In this document: positions 19,164 through 27,282 of the stretch, one piece after another
How the letters are laid out: each line of letters starts with the position of its first letter
How positions within the stretch are numbered: the stretch's first letter is position 1
NCBI RefSeq assembly: GCF_018398395.1
Contig: NZ_JAHCBF010000003.1
Location: 124,001 to 188,000 of the forward strand
DNA: 64,000 nt
Direction of reading: 5' to 3'
Origin: Croceicoccus gelatinilyticus
GTDB lineage: Bacteria; Pseudomonadota; Alphaproteobacteria; Sphingomonadales; Sphingomonadaceae
The notes under the pieces: model-generated
The model's database searches: none
What the model was told of the DNA's origin: nothing
Seen by the model: only the letters and a program-made list of their open reading frames with translations
Made by a program: the position numbers and the translations under genes

Positions 19164-20978
19164 ATGAGCGGGAACAGGCGGCGCAAGTCGCGCCAGGACA
19201 CACCGACAGGATCGAACGGGAACGAAGCGCCCAAGGCGAAAAGCCTGGGGCCCTTGCGCCTGCTTTACGATGCCGCGCGCAGCTATCCCGGCGTCGTCGG
19301 CGCGGCGCTTGTCGCGCTGGTCATCACGTCTGCCGCCACTTTGGCCATCCCTTCGGGCTTCCGCCTGATCATCGACCGGGGCTTTTCCGGCGAGGGCGAT
19401 ATTTCGCGCTGGTTCCAGTACCTGCTGCTGATCGTCGTGATCATGGCCGTGGGCACCGCGTTCCGGTTCTATTTCGTGTCGTGGCTGGGCGAACGGGTCG
19501 TGGCCGATTTGCGCGTGCGGGTGAACCGGCACCTCATGTCGATGCCGCCGGCCTTTTATGAAGAGAACAGCCCGTCCGAAATCGCATCGCGCATGACGGC
19601 CGATACCGCGATCATCGAACAGGTCGTGTCGAGCACGGTTTCGGTCGCGCTGCGCAACCTGTTGATGGCGATCGGCGGTACGGCCTACATGTTCTACCTC
19701 GCCCCCACGCTCAGCGCGTGGCTGGTGCTGGCGATCCCGTGCGTCGTCCTGCCGATCATCTGGTTCGGGCGGAAGGTGCGGAACCTGTCGCGCACCAGCC
19801 AGGACCGCATCGCCGACGTCGGCGCGATGACGAGCGAGGTGCTGTCATCGATGCAGGTCGTGCAGGCCTTCAACCAAGAAGACCGCGAACGCGACCGTTT
19901 CCGCGGGGCCGTCGATGCCAGTTTCGAAGCGGCGAGCCGGCGCATCAAGGTGCGCTCGTTCCTGACGTTCGTCGTCATGACGATGATCTTCGGCGCGATC
20001 ACGCTGCTGCTCTGGAAAGGCGCGATCGAAGTTACCGCGGGCAACATCACCGGCGGCACGATCGCAGCTTTCGTCATTACCGTGGGCCTTGTCGCAGGCG
20101 CATTCGGGTCGCTGACCGAAGTCTACGGCAGCCTGCTGCGCGCAGCAGGGGCGGCACAGCGCATGGCCGAACTGCTGGAAGCCCGCCCCGCAATCGCCGC
20201 GCCGGAACGTCCGCAGACCATGCCGGTCCCGCCGCGCGGGCAGATCGCGTTCCAGCACGTCACCTTCCGCTATCCCGCCCGCCCCGAACGCGCGGCGCTG
20301 GAAGACTTCTCGCTCAACATCGAGCCGGGCGAGACCGTGGCCGTTGTCGGCCCCTCGGGCGCGGGAAAGTCGACGCTGTTCCAGCTGGTCGAACGGTTCC
20401 GCGATCCGCAGGCGGGCAGCGTGCGGATTGACGGGGTGGACCTGACCCGCGCCGATCCTGCCGACATTCGCGACCGCATCGCGCTGGTCCCGCAGGAATC
20501 GGTGCTGTTCGCGGCGACCGCGCGCTACAACATCCTCTACGGCAAGCCCGAGGCGAGCGACGAGGAAATCTGGGAAGCGGCCCGCGCCGCAAATGCCGAG
20601 AATTTCCTGCGCGAACTGCCCGAAGGTCTCGACACTTTCATCGGTGAGGCCGGCGCACGCCTGTCGGGCGGCCAGCGCCAGCGCATCGCGATTGCCCGTG
20701 CCCTGCTGCGCGACGCGCCGATCCTGCTGCTGGATGAGGCGACGAGCGCGCTTGATGCCGAGAGTGAGCGTCTGGTCCAATCCGCGCTCGACCGGCTGAT
20801 GGAAAACCGCACCACGCTGGTCATCGCGCACCGCCTCGCGACGGTTCGCGCCGCCGATCGTATCGTGGTGATGGACGAGGGCCGTATCGTAGAAACCGGC
20901 GATCACGACACGCTGACCGCTGCGGGCGGGCTCTATGCGCGCCTTGCCCGGTTGCAGTTCGACGATCCCGTTGGCTGA
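19164..20978 (+). CDS. ABC exporter (fused permease and ATPase, MsbA/LmrA type)
   Basis: 604 residues from ATG 19164; an ATG 20 codons earlier is in frame but its residues look non-coding. Six membrane helices span about 45-330 with the usual type IV ABC-exporter pattern. The ATPase follows: Walker A GPSGAGKST at residues 396-404, Q-loop in LVPQESVLF, signature LSGGQ at 500-504, Walker B ILLLDEATSALD and H-loop VIAHRLATV. Such half-transporters form homodimers and move lipids, drugs or peptides outward across the inner membrane. The substrate cannot be told. It is divergent from phaZ and has no partner gene, which also fits a homodimer. Confidence 0.92.
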   Translation: MSGNRRRKSRQDTPTGSNGNEAPKAKSLGPLRLLYDAARSYPGVVGAALVALVITSAATLAIPSGFRLIIDRGFSGEGDISRWFQYLLLIVVIMAVGTAFRFYFVSWLGERVVADLRVRVNRHLMSMPPAFYEENSPSEIASRMTADTAIIEQVVSSTVSVALRNLLMAIGGTAYMFYLAPTLSAWLVLAIPCVVLPIIWFGRKVRNLSRTSQDRIADVGAMTSEVLSSMQVVQAFNQEDRERDRFRGAVDASFEAASRRIKVRSFLTFVVMTMIFGAITLLLWKGAIEVTAGNITGGTIAAFVITVGLVAGAFGSLTEVYGSLLRAAGAAQRMAELLEARPAIAAPERPQTMPVPPRGQIAFQHVTFRYPARPERAALEDFSLNIEPGETVAVVGPSGAGKSTLFQLVERFRDPQAGSVRIDGVDLTRADPADIRDRIALVPQESVLFAATARYNILYGKPEASDEEIWEAARAANAENFLRELPEGLDTFIGEAGARLSGGQRQRIAIARALLRDAPILLLDEATSALDAESERLVQSALDRLMENRTTLVIAHRLATVRAADRIVVMDEGRIVETGDHDTLTAAGGLYARLARLQFDDPVG

Positions 20979-21181
20979 CGGCCTGCCCCGCGGCAAACGC
21001 CTCACATATCCGGAAATCTTGCCGCAAGCCTGAACGCACGCTTGCGAAAACGGGCGCTTGACCCATCTACAGGCTCAGTTCATCGATAAAGTTACAAAAG
21101 AAACCGACGAACGACATCTGTAACGCTGCGCAGGACGCTATGACGCGTGGCACTGGACTAACGAACGGAACTGCACCCCCC

Positions 21182-23311
21182 ATGACTCGGAAACTGCTTA
21201 TTGCCGGTTGTTCGGCACTCGCATTCGCTCTTACCTCCCCCGCCATCGCCCAGGATTCCTCGGAAGAGACCATCGCCGCTGCAGAAGCTGCGGACTGGGG
21301 CGCCTTCGGTGTCCAGACCCAGTACATGGACAAGTCGGTCGAGCCGGGTGACGACTTCGACGCCTACGTCAATGGTGAGTGGATCAAGGCCACCGAAATC
21401 CCCGCCGACAAGACCAGCTATGGCGCGTTCAACCTTCTGGGCGACCTTTCCGAAGCGCGCGTGCACATGATCCTGAAGGAACTGGCCGCTGGCTCTTGGG
21501 AAGCAGGTTCTGACGAAGCCCGCCTCGCCAATGCCTATGCCGCGTTCATGGACACCGACGCGATCGACGCCGCCGGTCTTGCGCCTGCGCAGCCCTATCT
21601 GCAGTCGATCTACGCGGCCAGGACGCCCGCCGATCTGGTCAAGCTGTTCGCAACGCCCGGCTATGCCTCCCCCATCGCGCCCGCCGTTTTTGCCGATATG
21701 AAGAACAGCGACGTCAACGCGATCTACTTCTTCACATCGGGTCTCGGCCTGCCGGACCGCGACTATTACCTCAAGCCGACCGAGACGAACCTCGAGGCGC
21801 AGGCCGAGTACAAGAAGTACCTCGCCTTCCTGCTCGAAAAGGCCGGTTACCAGGATCCGGTCGAAGCGGCCCGCGCGGTCTATTCGCTTGAAGTCCGCAT
21901 GGCCCAGGAAGACTGGAGCCAGGAAGTCAGCCGTCAGCGCGACCTCACCTACACCCGTCTCGAAGCGGATGAACTGGCCCAGCTCGGCCCCGACGGGCTG
22001 ATGAGCAGCTTCCTCGCCGACATGGGCCTTGCCGACCTGCCCTATGCGGTCGTGTGGCAGATGCCGCCGACGCAGGAAGAACTGGACGCTGCCGGCATCG
22101 ACGCTGCCGAAGCAGCCGCCAACATCGGCGGCGGCGTGCCGGCCGTGATGGACATGCTGGAAACCGTTCCGGTCTCGACCTGGCAGGCATGGCTCGCCGC
22201 CCGCTTCCTCTCCAGCCACTCCGAAGTGCTGCCCAGCGACATCGCCGACGCGCGCTTCGACTTCTATGGCCGCACCCTGCGTGGTCAGGAAGAACAGCGC
22301 CCCCGCTGGAAGCGCGGCATCGACGCGGTCGAAGGCCAGATGGGCGAACTGCTCGGCAAGATCTACACCGAGCGGTATTACTCGGTCGAAGAGAAGGCCA
22401 AGATGGAAGCGCTGGTCGCCAACCTGCGCACCGCGATGGACGCGAACCTCGACGACCTGTCGTGGATGAGCGCGGACACCAAGGTCGAGGCCAAGGCCAA
22501 GCTCAACGCCTTCATGCCCAAGATCGGCTCGCCCGACGAGTTCGAGACCTATGAAGGCCTGATGCCGACGGCGAACGATCCGCTCGCCAACTCGATGATG
22601 GCGTCGGAATGGGCCTTTGCGGACGAGATCAAGAAGGTCGGCCAGGAAGTCGATCGCGGCGAATGGGGCATGTTCCCGCAGACCGTGAACGCCTACTACA
22701 ACCCGACGCTGAACGAGATCGTCTTCCCCGCAGCCATCCTGCAGCCGCCTTTCTTCAACGTCGAGGCGGACCCTGCCGTGAACTACGGCGCGATCGGCGC
22801 GGTCATCGGCCACGAAATGGGCCACGGTTTCGACGATCAGGGTGCCAAGTCCGACGGCGAGGGTAACCTGCGCAACTGGTGGACCGACGGCGACAAGGCC
22901 AACTTCGAAAAGCTGCAGGACGTGCTGGCCGCCCAATACGATGCCTTCTGCCCGTTCGATGACGGTGAAACCTGCGTCAACGGTCGCCTGACCATGGGCG
23001 AGAACATCGGCGACCTCGGAGGTCTTTCGCTCGCCTACCGCGCCTACCAGCTTTCGCTGAACGACGAGGAAGCGCCCGTGATCGACGGTTACACCGGCGA
23101 CCAGCGCTTCTTCATGTCGTGGGCACAGGTATGGCGCTCGAAGATGCGCGAGAAGCGCATGCGCGAACTGCTGGTCACCGACCCGCACTCGCCGCCGCAC
23201 TACCGCATCAACGGCATCGTCCGTAACTTCGACGAATGGTACAAGGCGTTCGACGTGAAGCCGGGCGATGAGCTCTACCTCAAGCCGGAAGAGCGTGTGC
23301 GCATCTGGTAA
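21182..23311 (+). CDS. M13-family zinc metallopeptidase (PepO/neprilysin-like)
   Basis: 709 residues from ATG 21182, which gives a good signal peptide (MTRKLLIAGCSALAFALTSPAIAQ); the ATG at 21140 would add 14 residues. The zinc motif HEMGH is at residues 544-548 (VIGHEMGHGFDDQGA) and the third ligand in ENIGD at 607-611. The substrate-binding VNAYYNPTLNEIVFPAAILQPPFF and the N-terminal peptidase M13 region (DDFDAYVNGEWIKATEIP) are present. M13 enzymes cleave peptides rather than folded proteins; with its signal peptide this one acts in the periplasm or outside. The C-terminal VRIW matches the usual family end. Confidence 0.96.
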   Translation: MTRKLLIAGCSALAFALTSPAIAQDSSEETIAAAEAADWGAFGVQTQYMDKSVEPGDDFDAYVNGEWIKATEIPADKTSYGAFNLLGDLSEARVHMILKELAAGSWEAGSDEARLANAYAAFMDTDAIDAAGLAPAQPYLQSIYAARTPADLVKLFATPGYASPIAPAVFADMKNSDVNAIYFFTSGLGLPDRDYYLKPTETNLEAQAEYKKYLAFLLEKAGYQDPVEAARAVYSLEVRMAQEDWSQEVSRQRDLTYTRLEADELAQLGPDGLMSSFLADMGLADLPYAVVWQMPPTQEELDAAGIDAAEAAANIGGGVPAVMDMLETVPVSTWQAWLAARFLSSHSEVLPSDIADARFDFYGRTLRGQEEQRPRWKRGIDAVEGQMGELLGKIYTERYYSVEEKAKMEALVANLRTAMDANLDDLSWMSADTKVEAKAKLNAFMPKIGSPDEFETYEGLMPTANDPLANSMMASEWAFADEIKKVGQEVDRGEWGMFPQTVNAYYNPTLNEIVFPAAILQPPFFNVEADPAVNYGAIGAVIGHEMGHGFDDQGAKSDGEGNLRNWWTDGDKANFEKLQDVLAAQYDAFCPFDDGETCVNGRLTMGENIGDLGGLSLAYRAYQLSLNDEEAPVIDGYTGDQRFFMSWAQVWRSKMREKRMRELLVTDPHSPPHYRINGIVRNFDEWYKAFDVKPGDELYLKPEERVRIW

Positions 23312-23377
23312 TCTATCTGGGCAGCCCGGCGCATTCGGCTTGACTTAGGCCGAGCGTCGGGCGACCTCCCGCGGCGC

Positions 23378-24202
23378 ATGGAAAATCTCACGCTGACCGC
23401 AATCCTCCTCGGTATCGTCGAGGGGCTCACCGAATTCATTCCCGTATCGTCGACCGGCCACCTGATCCTGGCCTCGGCCCTGTTCGGCTACGACGCAGAG
23501 GAATGGAAAGTCTTTAACGTCGTCATCCAGCTGGGCGCGATCCTTGCGGTCGTCGTGCAGTACCGGCGTACGTTCTGGGCGGCTGGCACCGGCATCTTCC
23601 AGCGCCATCCCGAATCGATCCGGTTCGTCATCAACATCGTCGTCGCCTTCATGCCCGCGGCCATCATCGGCCTGATCATGAAGGACTACATCGACATCAT
23701 GCTGGGCAGCCCCAGTATCGTGGCCTGGGCCCTGATCGCGGGCGGCATCGCTATCCTCGTGATCGAAAAGGTCGCCAAGGAAGGTCCGCCCAGCGGCATC
23801 GGCCAGCTCCCCGTAAAACAGGCGCTTGGCGTCGGTTTCATCCAGTGCCTAGCCATGATTCCGGGCGTCAGCCGTTCGGGCGCAACGATCATGGGTGCAT
23901 TGGCCATGGGAATCGAGCGGCGTACGGCAGCAGAATTCAGCTTCTTCCTTGCCATTCCGACTATGCTGGGCGCATCGACGCTGGAGATCTGGCAGTACCG
24001 CGACCTGCTGTCGGCAGGATCGATGACGGTCGGCTGGGACGAAATCGCAATCGGCTTCGTCGTGTCGTTCATCGTCGCGCTGATCGTGATCCGCGCCTTC
24101 GTTGCCTATGTCTCCAAGGCCGGCTTCTCGCCGTTCGCCTGGTACCGCATCGTGATCGGCATTGCGGCCCTGTTCTGGTTGGGCGTTTTCACAGGCGGCT
24201 AA
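23378..24202 (+). CDS. uppP: Undecaprenyl-diphosphate phosphatase
   Basis: 274 residues with about eight membrane helices. The two family signatures are intact: EGLTEFIPVSSTGHLIL (with the Glu-rich and Ser-His pair) near residues 13-29, and PGVSRSGATIMGAL near 165-178. UppP (BacA) dephosphorylates undecaprenyl diphosphate to recycle the lipid carrier used for peptidoglycan and polysaccharide export, and overproduction confers bacitracin resistance in other bacteria. No ribosome binding site is strong; the ATG follows GGCGC. It stands alone between the M13 peptidase and glsB. Confidence 0.97.
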   Translation: MENLTLTAILLGIVEGLTEFIPVSSTGHLILASALFGYDAEEWKVFNVVIQLGAILAVVVQYRRTFWAAGTGIFQRHPESIRFVINIVVAFMPAAIIGLIMKDYIDIMLGSPSIVAWALIAGGIAILVIEKVAKEGPPSGIGQLPVKQALGVGFIQCLAMIPGVSRSGATIMGALAMGIERRTAAEFSFFLAIPTMLGASTLEIWQYRDLLSAGSMTVGWDEIAIGFVVSFIVALIVIRAFVAYVSKAGFSPFAWYRIVIGIAALFWLGVFTGG

Positions 24203-24258
24203 GTTACTGGGATTTAAGGCCTTAACCTCTGTAACGATTCAACTTTTCCACAAGCGCC

Positions 24259-24284
24259 GGAACCAAGGCGTACCCATCGACGTT
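24259..24284 (+). promoter_or_regulatory. EcfG-type general stress promoter of glsB
   Basis: GGAAC (24259-24263) and CGTT (24281-24284) are separated by exactly 17 bases, matching the alphaproteobacterial EcfG consensus GGAAC-N16/17-CGTT. The start codon of the stress membrane protein is 36 bases after the -10 element. The match is exact; activity is inferred. Confidence 0.75.
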
Positions 24285-24319
24285 TCTTCTTCAAACGCTA
24301 ATCTGAAGGAATTCGAACG

Positions 24320-24574
24320 ATGGGTATCATTATTCTGATCATCGTCGGCGGCATCATCGGCTGGCTTGCCAGCATCGTCATGCGTACCGACGCCCAGCAG
24401 GGTATCCTGCTTAATGTCGTCGTCGGTATCGTCGGCGCCCTGCTTGCCGGCCTCGTCGTCGGTGGTGACACTATTATGAACGGCTTCAGCCTCTCGGCCC
24501 TGCTGTTCTCGTTCCTTGGCGCCGTTGTGCTCCTTGCGATCGTTAATCTGTTTCGTCGTGGTTCCGTTCGCTAA
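24320..24574 (+). CDS. GlsB/YeaQ/YmgE-family stress response membrane protein
   Basis: 84 residues made almost wholly of three glycine-rich membrane helices (IIILIIVGGIIGWLASIVMR, ILLNVVVGIVGALLAGLVVG and LSALLFSFLGAVVLLAIVNL), the hallmark of transglycosylase-associated/YeaQ proteins. The conserved GWLAS-x-V-M motif is present. Their molecular role is not known, but they are repeatedly found in general stress regulons. Here the promoter is a perfect EcfG site, which supports that role. AAGGAATTCGAACG gives the ribosome binding site before the ATG. Confidence 0.92.
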   Translation: MGIIILIIVGGIIGWLASIVMRTDAQQGILLNVVVGIVGALLAGLVVGGDTIMNGFSLSALLFSFLGAVVLLAIVNLFRRGSVR

Positions 24575-24600
24575 GATCGGTACTTAAGACGGACTATCTT

Positions 24601-24628
24601 CCGGGGCGGCAGGGTTCTGCCGCCCCGG
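24601..24628 (+). terminator. Terminator-like hairpin after glsB
   Basis: CCGGGGCGGCAG and CTGCCGCCCCGG form a perfect 12-bp stem with a 4-base loop, followed by AATTATT. It lies between glsB and the acidic lipoprotein gene. Confidence 0.75.
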
Positions 24629-24651
24629 AATTATTGTGAAGGGGAAAGATT

Positions 24652-24882
24652 ATGAAGAAGCTTATCGCCGCTGCAGCCGCCGCTGCCATGGGTCTTGGTC
24701 TCGCTGCATGTGACAGCCCGGCCGAAAACGAAATGGAAGCCGAAGCGGAAGCCATCGAAGATGCAGCCGAAGCCACCGCAGAAGCGATGGAAGACGCCGG
24801 CATGGAAGAGCAGGCTGAAGCCGTTGAAGAAGCCGGTGAAGAACAGGCTGATGAAATGGAAGACGCGGCTGACGAAATGTAA
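24652..24882 (+). CDS. Acidic mini-lipoprotein (no basic residues in mature chain)
   Basis: 76 residues. Lipoprotein signal MKKLIAAAAAAAMGLGLAAC with lipidated Cys 20 and Asp at +2, which in E. coli would favour inner-membrane retention. The 57-residue mature chain has 25 Asp/Glu and no Lys, Arg or His; it consists of Ala/Glu/Asp/Met repeats such as EAMEDAGMEEQAEAVEEAGEEQADEMEDAADEM and should form one helix or be disordered. A second protein of the same design is at 51877-52128. The ribosome binding site is AAGGGGAAAG. No known family function; a spacer, cation-binding or structural lipoprotein are all open. Confidence 0.85.
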   Translation: MKKLIAAAAAAAMGLGLAACDSPAENEMEAEAEAIEDAAEATAEAMEDAGMEEQAEAVEEAGEEQADEMEDAADEM

Positions 24883-24925
24883 GCCAACGTCCAGATTGCC
24901 CTTGCCCCACGGCAAGGGACACGAG

Positions 24926-24954
24926 ACGGCGCCGGTACGGACCGGCGCCGTTTT
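24926..24954 (+). terminator. Rho-independent terminator of the 24652-24882 gene
   Basis: ACGGCGCCGGT and ACCGGCGCCGT form an 11-bp perfect stem around acgg, followed by TTTCGTTT. Confidence 0.9.
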
Positions 24955-25164
24955 CGTTTGGGTAGACTGTGAAACGCCCGGCAGGGGGCTGCTGACGCGG
25001 CTTTGGGTTGACTTGGCAGGGCGTTTATCGCAAAGGCCCCCACGCTTTGCGAGACGGGTCAGGCGATTCCGAATCTCGCACTTACGAATACCCGCGAGTT
25101 TTAACGTTCGCGTAGCAGGCTCACCGGCCAGCCGCGCGGCTACAGGAATTACTAGGAACACGCC

Positions 25165-25332
25165 ATGGCGAAGCCCGCAACCGTCAAGATCCGGCTGGTC
25201 TCCACCGCCGATACCGGTTTCTTCTACGTGACGAAGAAGAACCCCCGCAACATGACCGAGAAGATGGTCCAGCGGAAGTATGACCCGGTCGTGCGCAAGC
25301 ACGTCGAGTTCAAGGAAGCCAAGATCAAGTGA
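25165..25332 (+). CDS. rpmG: 50S ribosomal protein L33
   Basis: 55 residues, short enough to be missed by length cut-offs. It begins [20 protein letters not shown], continues with [19 protein letters not shown], and ends [13 protein letters not shown], the normal L33 sequence. It lacks the zinc-binding cysteines of the C+ type, so it is the C-minus (zinc-independent) paralogue typical of proteobacteria. AGGAACACGCC supplies the ribosome binding site. It is monocistronic, between an acidic lipoprotein gene and lolA. Confidence 0.98.
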   Translation: MAKPATVKIRLVSTADTGFFYVTKKNPRNMTEKMVQRKYDPVVRKHVEFKEAKIK

Positions 25333-25502
25333 TCTTGCGCGGCGGGGCACATCGCCCTGCTGCACGCTTTCCGGCGGTTTGAAGGCGGGCGCAGCCACTG
25401 CGCCGCCCGCCATCCCGCCCGATCTGCCCTTCGTTTTACCTTAAGGGCGGGAACACTCCCGGTTCACAACGGGTTCAATGCCGCAAAGGTAGTAGAACCG
25501 GG

Positions 25503-26159
25503 ATGAATACGATGAACCCTATCCGCAAGACCGCCCGCGCCATCGGCGTCGGCCTTCTCGCTCTCGCTGTACCGGCCGCTCTTGTCGCGCCGGCCGTTCC
25601 GGCTGCGGCCGCTTCGGGTAACAAGCTCGACCAGGCCGTGACTGCGCTTCGCGCCATCAACACGATGACGGCCAGCTTCACGCAGATCGGCCGCGGCGGA
25701 CAGCAGCTTACCGGCAAGATGGTGCTGAAGCGCCCCGGCAAGATCCGCTTCGAATATGCAGATGACGTTCCGGTCCTCATCGTGTCCGACGGCTCGCGCC
25801 TGACGATGCTGGATTACGAGGTGAACCAGAAGCAGGTTTGGCCGATCAAGAACAGCCCGCTCGGCGCGCTGCTTCAGCCCGATGGCGACATCAGCAAGTA
25901 CGGCACGCTGATGCCGACCAACCATTCCGACGTGACCAGCATCCGTATCAAGGATCCCAAGCATCCCGAATACGGGACGCTGACGATGATCTTCGAAAAG
26001 AACGCAGCGGCACCCGGCGGTATGGAACTGGCCGGCTGGGTTTCGGTCGACGCGCAGAACAAGATCACCAAGATCCTGCTCGACAACCAGCGGTACGGCA
26101 TGTCGGTGTCGAACGGCACGTTCATGTTCAAGGACGTGAAGCCGCGCACCCGCCGCTAG
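25503..26159 (+). CDS. lolA: Outer-membrane lipoprotein carrier LolA
   Basis: 218 residues. A signal peptide runs to about residue 36 (ALVAPAVPAAAA). The mature part shows the LolA half-barrel features: LRAINTMTASFTQIGRGGQQLTGKMVLKRPGKIRFEY, SDGSRLTMLDYEVNQKQVWPI, and a C-terminal VDAQNKITKILLDNQRYGMSV. LolA takes lipoproteins from the LolCDE release complex across the periplasm to the outer membrane. The short C-terminus (KPRTRR) is typical of alphaproteobacterial members. The ATG at 25503 or 25512 may start translation. xthA follows, as in other sphingomonads. Confidence 0.93.
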   Translation: MNTMNPIRKTARAIGVGLLALAVPAALVAPAVPAAAASGNKLDQAVTALRAINTMTASFTQIGRGGQQLTGKMVLKRPGKIRFEYADDVPVLIVSDGSRLTMLDYEVNQKQVWPIKNSPLGALLQPDGDISKYGTLMPTNHSDVTSIRIKDPKHPEYGTLTMIFEKNAAAPGGMELAGWVSVDAQNKITKILLDNQRYGMSVSNGTFMFKDVKPRTRR

Positions 26160-26480
26160 GCCAGTTTGTTCAGGTTGGGCGGGCGATCGTTCAGGTTTCC
26201 CGCCACCTGAACGGCCAGTCGTGCCGCCATGGCGGTGAACTGCCCTGATGCAATGGTTACTGTTCATCTAATGGACAGGACTGCGCCCGTAAAAATGAAC
26301 TCACAGGACACGCGGTTCGAGTTTCCCCCCTGTTGCTCGTGACCAAAGCGAACGTGTTCTGCCGAGCGTGACGAACGCGAATGGAAGCCCTCGACCCATT
26401 GCCCCCGGGTCGGGGGTTTTTCCGTTTTTGGGCGGCGCGCACGGTGGACTTTGGGGCGCGGCGCTCTATTTGCCATTGCC
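26160..26480. other. 321-bp gap between lolA and xthA with GTTCAGGT repeats and a distant terminator
   Basis: No gene seen. GTTCAGGTT occurs twice (about 26168 and 26190); the second copy pairs with ACCTGAAC around an 8-base loop. The middle is G/C-poor relative to its flanks. The only terminator is at 26388-26422, about 230 bases after the lolA stop, so either lolA has a long 3' untranslated region or a separate RNA is made here. Confidence 0.5.
26388..26422 (+). terminator. Rho-independent terminator upstream of xthA
   Basis: CCCTCGACCC pairs with GGGTCGGGGG (10 bp, one wobble) and is followed by TTTTTCCGTTTTT. Confidence 0.8.
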
Positions 26481-27272
26481 ATGGTTTCTATCGCTACCTG
26501 GAACATCAATTCGGTCCGCCTTCGCATGGACCAAGTCGCCCGCGTCCTGACAGAGCAGGCGCCCGACGTCCTCTGCCTGCAGGAGATCAAGTGCGCAGAG
26601 CACCTGTTCCCGCACGAGGCTTTCGAGAAGCTAGGCTATACCTACCGCGCGGTACACGGCCAGAAGGGCTATCACGGCGTCGCCACGGTCAGCCGCATCC
26701 CCCTTACCGAGTTCAGCCGCCACGACTGGCAGGACAATGGCGAGGCCCGCCATGTCGGCGTCGAGCTGGGCGGCCCGGGCAAGGGCATGATCCTCGAGAA
26801 CGTCTATATCCCCGCAGGCGGCGATGTCGCGGACCGCGAGGTGAACCCGAAATTCGGCCAGAAGCTCGACTTCCTCGAACGCATGACGCGCTGGTCAGAG
26901 AAGATCGACCGACCCACCCTGCTGGTCGGCGACTTCAACATCGCCCCGCTGGAATGCGACGTCTATGACCACAAGGCGCTGCTGAAGGTCGTCAGCCACA
27001 CTCCGCTGGAAGTGGAAACGCTGGGCAAGCTGTCTGACGCGCACGGCTGGGTCGATCTGGGCCGCAAGCACATTCCCGCGCCCGATCGCAACTACTCGTG
27101 GTGGTCCTACCGCTCCTACTGGCGCCAGAAGGACCAGGGCCGCAGGCTGGACCACATGTGGGCCTCGCCCGACCTTGCCGCACAAACGACCTCGCACCGC
27201 ATCGTCGAGGAAACCCGCAAGTGGGAAAAGCCGTCGGACCACGTGCCGCTCATCACCGAGTTCGACCTGTGA
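26481..27272 (+). CDS. xthA: Exodeoxyribonuclease III
   Basis: 263 residues from ATG 26481 (MVSIATWNINSVRLRMDQV). The endonuclease/exonuclease/phosphatase motifs are in place: the Asn in WNINS, LCLQEIKC with the metal Glu, LVGDFNIAP with the catalytic Asp-Asn, and SDHVPL with the Asp-His pair. The enzyme repairs abasic sites and removes blocked 3' ends. Its stop is 10 bases before the ribA start, so the two may be co-transcribed. Confidence 0.96.
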   Translation: MVSIATWNINSVRLRMDQVARVLTEQAPDVLCLQEIKCAEHLFPHEAFEKLGYTYRAVHGQKGYHGVATVSRIPLTEFSRHDWQDNGEARHVGVELGGPGKGMILENVYIPAGGDVADREVNPKFGQKLDFLERMTRWSEKIDRPTLLVGDFNIAPLECDVYDHKALLKVVSHTPLEVETLGKLSDAHGWVDLGRKHIPAPDRNYSWWSYRSYWRQKDQGRRLDHMWASPDLAAQTTSHRIVEETRKWEKPSDHVPLITEFDL

Positions 27273-27282
27273 GCGTAAACGG

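Noticed and set aside
26160..26425. 6S RNA-like reading of the lolA-xthA gap
   Set aside because: Some C-rich and GTTCG/CGAAC pairs recall 6S RNA, but I could not build the long closing stem with a central bubble, and zapA, its usual neighbour, is absent.
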